From the NCBI GenBank assembly GCA_001399795.1, contig LIHK01000006.1, positions 1 to 52,394 on the forward strand: a stretch of 52,394 nt of DNA, written 5' to 3'. The stretch comes from Candidatus Bathyarchaeota archaeon BA2. Its GTDB lineage: Archaea > Thermoproteota > Bathyarchaeia > Bathyarchaeales > Bathyarchaeaceae. Below the pieces are notes generated by a model. It saw only the letters and a program-made list of their open reading frames with translations. It had not been told where the DNA came from and made no database searches. The first letter of the stretch is position 1. The number at the start of each line of letters is the position of its first letter. Position numbers and translations under genes: made by a program. Below, in pieces: positions 50,731-52,394 of the stretch.

Positions 50731-50882
50731 TTATTCTTCAATAATGGCTACTGGACGCACCCAACCAGCGCTTACCCCTTTAATCTTTATTGGAAAAACA
50801 GCCACCTTAAACCCGTAGGGCTTCGGAATCTTGTCTAAGTTCGCCAATTTTTCAATATGGGAACGCAACAAAACGTGTTAAA
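50731..50882 (-). pseudogene. C-terminal remnant of a cyclase-family (kynurenine formamidase-like) gene
   Basis: The minus strand encodes LANLDKIPKPYGF, then KVAVFPIKIKGVSAGW, then VRPVAIIEE and a stop. This is the C-terminus of cyclase-family hydrolases (NLDxxP...PLKIxGxxxxPVRxxAI). An in-frame TAA lies just upstream of 50882, and the remaining 150-plus residues, including the metal-binding HXGTHXDXPXH motif, are absent. A tail scrap only. Confidence 0.6.
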
Positions 50883-51117
50883 GGTTGTAGTTAGCATAAC
50901 GTCTCAGCTTACCCATAGAGTTGGTCCTTGCGTGTTTCTAAGCGCGATCAGGGAGAAATACGGAGAGGATGTTGCAAAGCTTTTAACCTGCAAGCACACT
51001 GATTTGTCGGCTTTAGAAACTTTGTACAACAATTTGAACCTCTCGGTGGACGTTCGCATGGAAGCTTCCATTCCAAGTGAAGGCTATTGCCAGTTCACAG
51101 CTGTGCGTAAAACGTGA
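50857..51117 (+). CDS. Hypothetical protein, 86 aa
   Basis: The frame is open from ATG 50857 to TGA 51117. It includes GPCVFLSAIREKYGEDVAKLLTCKHTDLSALETLYNNLNL, which looks like real protein. Its first bases overlap the cyclase remnant on the opposite strand, so the true start may be the GTG at 50875 (VLKVVVSI). No motif is recognised and its neighbours give no clue. Confidence 0.4.
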   Translation: MGTQQNVLKVVVSITSQLTHRVGPCVFLSAIREKYGEDVAKLLTCKHTDLSALETLYNNLNLSVDVRMEASIPSEGYCQFTAVRKT

Positions 51118-51159
51118 AAAACACTATGCCCCGCAAACGTTGGTGGGCTTCTTCTTTCT

Positions 51160-51621
51160 TTAAACTACGTAGTAGTCAATGACTTTTTTCATGTGCTTCG
51201 GTGGTAATTGCGTGCTGGAAAGTTTCTTCGGTATTCTGATGATTTGAGGCTGGAAACGCACGAGGTCTGTTAGGGTTACCAAGCCGACTAGCTGGCTGTT
51301 TTCAACCACGGGGAGCTTTTTGATTTTATGTTTGAACATAAGTCTCACGGCGGCTTCGACGTCCATGTGAGGAGTTCCGGTCACTAGTGGCTCTGACATT
51401 ATATCCTTAACTTTGGTTCTAACAGGGTCTTTGCGCTTAGCCAGAACCCTTTTTAGGAGGTCCCTTTCAGTTATGATTCCAACGGGCTTTTCTTCTTCAT
51501 CTACCACAACTAGGCATCCTATTTCGTTTTTGTTCATGAGTTCCACTACCTCCCTTACAGTCGCTTCGGCCTCCACCGTTACTACATCTGTAACCATGAC
51601 GTTTTCCATTTTCAGTGACAT
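51160..51621 (-). CDS. Two-CBS-domain protein, paralog of the gene at 2072
   Basis: 153 aa, two CBS domains. It is about 65-70% identical by eye to the protein at 2072-2530 across the whole length, including VMVxxVVTVExEATVxExVxLMNKxEIGCLVV, SKIKKLPVV/HKIKKLPVV and the C-terminal PPKxxKKVxDYYVV. Duplicate stand-alone CBS proteins may sense different nucleotides. It starts at ATG 51621 with a TATA-like tttaaatt upstream, and is divergent from the geranylgeranyl reductase gene. Confidence 0.9.
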   Translation of the reverse strand: MSLKMENVMVTDVVTVEAEATVREVVELMNKNEIGCLVVVDEEEKPVGIITERDLLKRVLAKRKDPVRTKVKDIMSEPLVTGTPHMDVEAAVRLMFKHKIKKLPVVENSQLVGLVTLTDLVRFQPQIIRIPKKLSSTQLPPKHMKKVIDYYVV

Positions 51622-51753
51622 AAAACACGCACCAAACGTGTTTTTGTTTGATTATGCTTTTAAATTAATCTCCACCGATTTTCACAAAGCTTAGCAAATG
51701 TTATGAAGTTTTACAGTGAAATAATGGGGTAAGAACCGCTGGAGTTGCGATCG

Positions 51754-52394
51754 TTGAAAAAGTTTGAGGTAGTTGTTGTTGGCGCTGGCACAGCTGGGTG
51801 CTTGGCGGCTAAGACCGTGGCTGAAGCCGGCTTTCACGTTTGTCTGATAGATCGGAAAAGGAAAGAGGACATAGGGGATAAGGTCTGTGGAGATGCCATA
51901 GGAAAGCATCATTTCGATGACTTGGGGTTAGACTACCCTACCGGGGAGGAACTGGAACGAAAGATAGTTGGAGCTAAGCTTTACTCGCCTGACATGAAAA
52001 CCGTTTTCGACGTTAAAGGAGAAGGCTTCATCATCAACCGCATCCGCTTTGGACAGAGACTGTTAAGAAACGCAGTTGACGCTGGGGCAACCTTCTTAGA
52101 ATCGACTCAAGTTGCTGAACCCCTAGTAAAAAACGGATTTGTCACTGGGGTTTTGGCTAGAAATTTAGAAACGGGAAGTAAGGTCACTATCCTCGGTCAT
52201 GCTATTGTGGACGCTAGTGGTTTTTCAGCGGTTTTACGAAAGAAGCTTCCTCCAGAAATTGGAATCGACGCGACGGTTAGCAAGGAAGATGTAGTGATTT
52301 GTTACCGGGAGATTCGTGAATTAGAAGAGCAGGTTGACGAGCCTGATTACTGTAAACTTTACCTTAGCCAAAAGTGGGCTCCAGGAGGATATTC
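51754..52394 (+). CDS. Geranylgeranyl reductase-family FAD protein (partial)
   Basis: The 5' part (213 codons) of an FAD-dependent reductase of the archaeal digeranylgeranylglycerophospholipid reductase type, which saturates isoprenoid lipid chains. It starts with the dinucleotide-binding VVVGAGTAGCLAAKTVAEAG, then GDKVCGDAIGKHHFDDLG, where the Cys-Gly-Asp motif is typical. The start is TTG at 51754, nine bases after ggag. It runs off the window. Paralogs in the family act on menaquinone or other isoprenoids. Confidence 0.85.
   Translation, partial: MKKFEVVVVGAGTAGCLAAKTVAEAGFHVCLIDRKRKEDIGDKVCGDAIGKHHFDDLGLDYPTGEELERKIVGAKLYSPDMKTVFDVKGEGFIINRIRFGQRLLRNAVDAGATFLESTQVAEPLVKNGFVTGVLARNLETGSKVTILGHAIVDASGFSAVLRKKLPPEIGIDATVSKEDVVICYREIRELEEQVDEPDYCKLYLSQKWAPGGY

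Noticed and set aside
50656-50838. Plus-strand ORF of 60 aa
   Set aside because: It is antisense to the recognisable cyclase C-terminal remnant and has no motif.
1-52394. CRISPR arrays, rRNA genes, insertion-sequence transposases
   Set aside because: No regularly spaced repeats, no rRNA sequence and no transposase motif (DDE, HUH or serine recombinase) were found on reading the window.

Overview
The window is archaeal chromosome. It encodes clamp loader subunits RfcL and RfcS, a GINS subunit, MCM and Hel308, a RecJ-like DHH nuclease, the KEOPS subunits Kae1, Bud32 and Pcc1, ribosomal proteins eS1 and uS15, a proteasome beta subunit, a TFE-beta-like Fe-S factor and a geranylgeranyl reductase. 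TTG and GTG starts are common, and TATA-like boxes sit 25-45 bp before several genes. TFE-beta together with an Ala-type (probably non-catalytic) proteasome beta subunit fits a TACK-lineage archaeon, and the mix of genes resembles Bathyarchaeia. No rRNA or marker phylogeny was available, so the lineage is an inference.

Layout. 0-2 kb: molybdopterin genes moaC-moaB-moaA. 2-4.8 kb: a CBS protein, then rfcL and rfcS. 5-9.9 kb: a decayed accessory island. It holds an ATPase gene interrupted in its Walker A motif by a segment carrying a NYN-nuclease gene, a PIN-like remnant, a PaREP1/HEPN-like gene, a coiled-coil membrane remnant, a retropepsin-like protease, an AbrB-like protein, a fragment of MCM and a truncated beta-helix surface protein. 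10-15.8 kb: GINS-MCM-Hel308, with an arginase-family pseudogene lying antisense between mcm and hel308. 15.8-24.9 kb: purB, a hotdog thioesterase, an asparagine-synthetase-like protein lacking its N-terminal cysteine in a four-base overlap with an HDAC-fold deacylase, a ferredoxin, a ribophorin-I-like membrane protein and a radical SAM/HhH protein. 25-33 kb: an informational cluster on the minus strand (eS1, SerRS, Pcc1, RecJ-like, uS15, RdgB, Bud32, Kae1). 33-35.3 kb: a surface protein split by two homopolymer frameshifts, with a second fragment of kae1 on its far side. 35.5-47 kb: TFE-beta, FtsJ/RrmJ, DUF4152, nadC, glycosyltransferase, MBL-fold enzyme, AMMECR1, proteasome beta, PH-domain protein, Ogt, NadM, polyferredoxin, presenilin-type and rhomboid intramembrane proteases, SAM hydroxide adenosyltransferase. 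47-51 kb: two PIN toxin-antitoxin pairs, a degenerate kinase, tRNA-Pro(GGG) and a cyclase remnant. 51-52.4 kb: a second CBS paralog and the 5' part of a geranylgeranyl reductase.

The most unusual feature is a recurring pattern. Short diverged 'ghost' copies of core genes (mcm, hel308 5' end, kae1 5' end) lie near their intact copies, each beside a degraded or foreign-looking gene. The kae1 ghost encodes the same residues with different codons, so it is a diverged allele rather than a recent duplication. This suggests repeated local gene replacement or insertion scars at information-processing loci.
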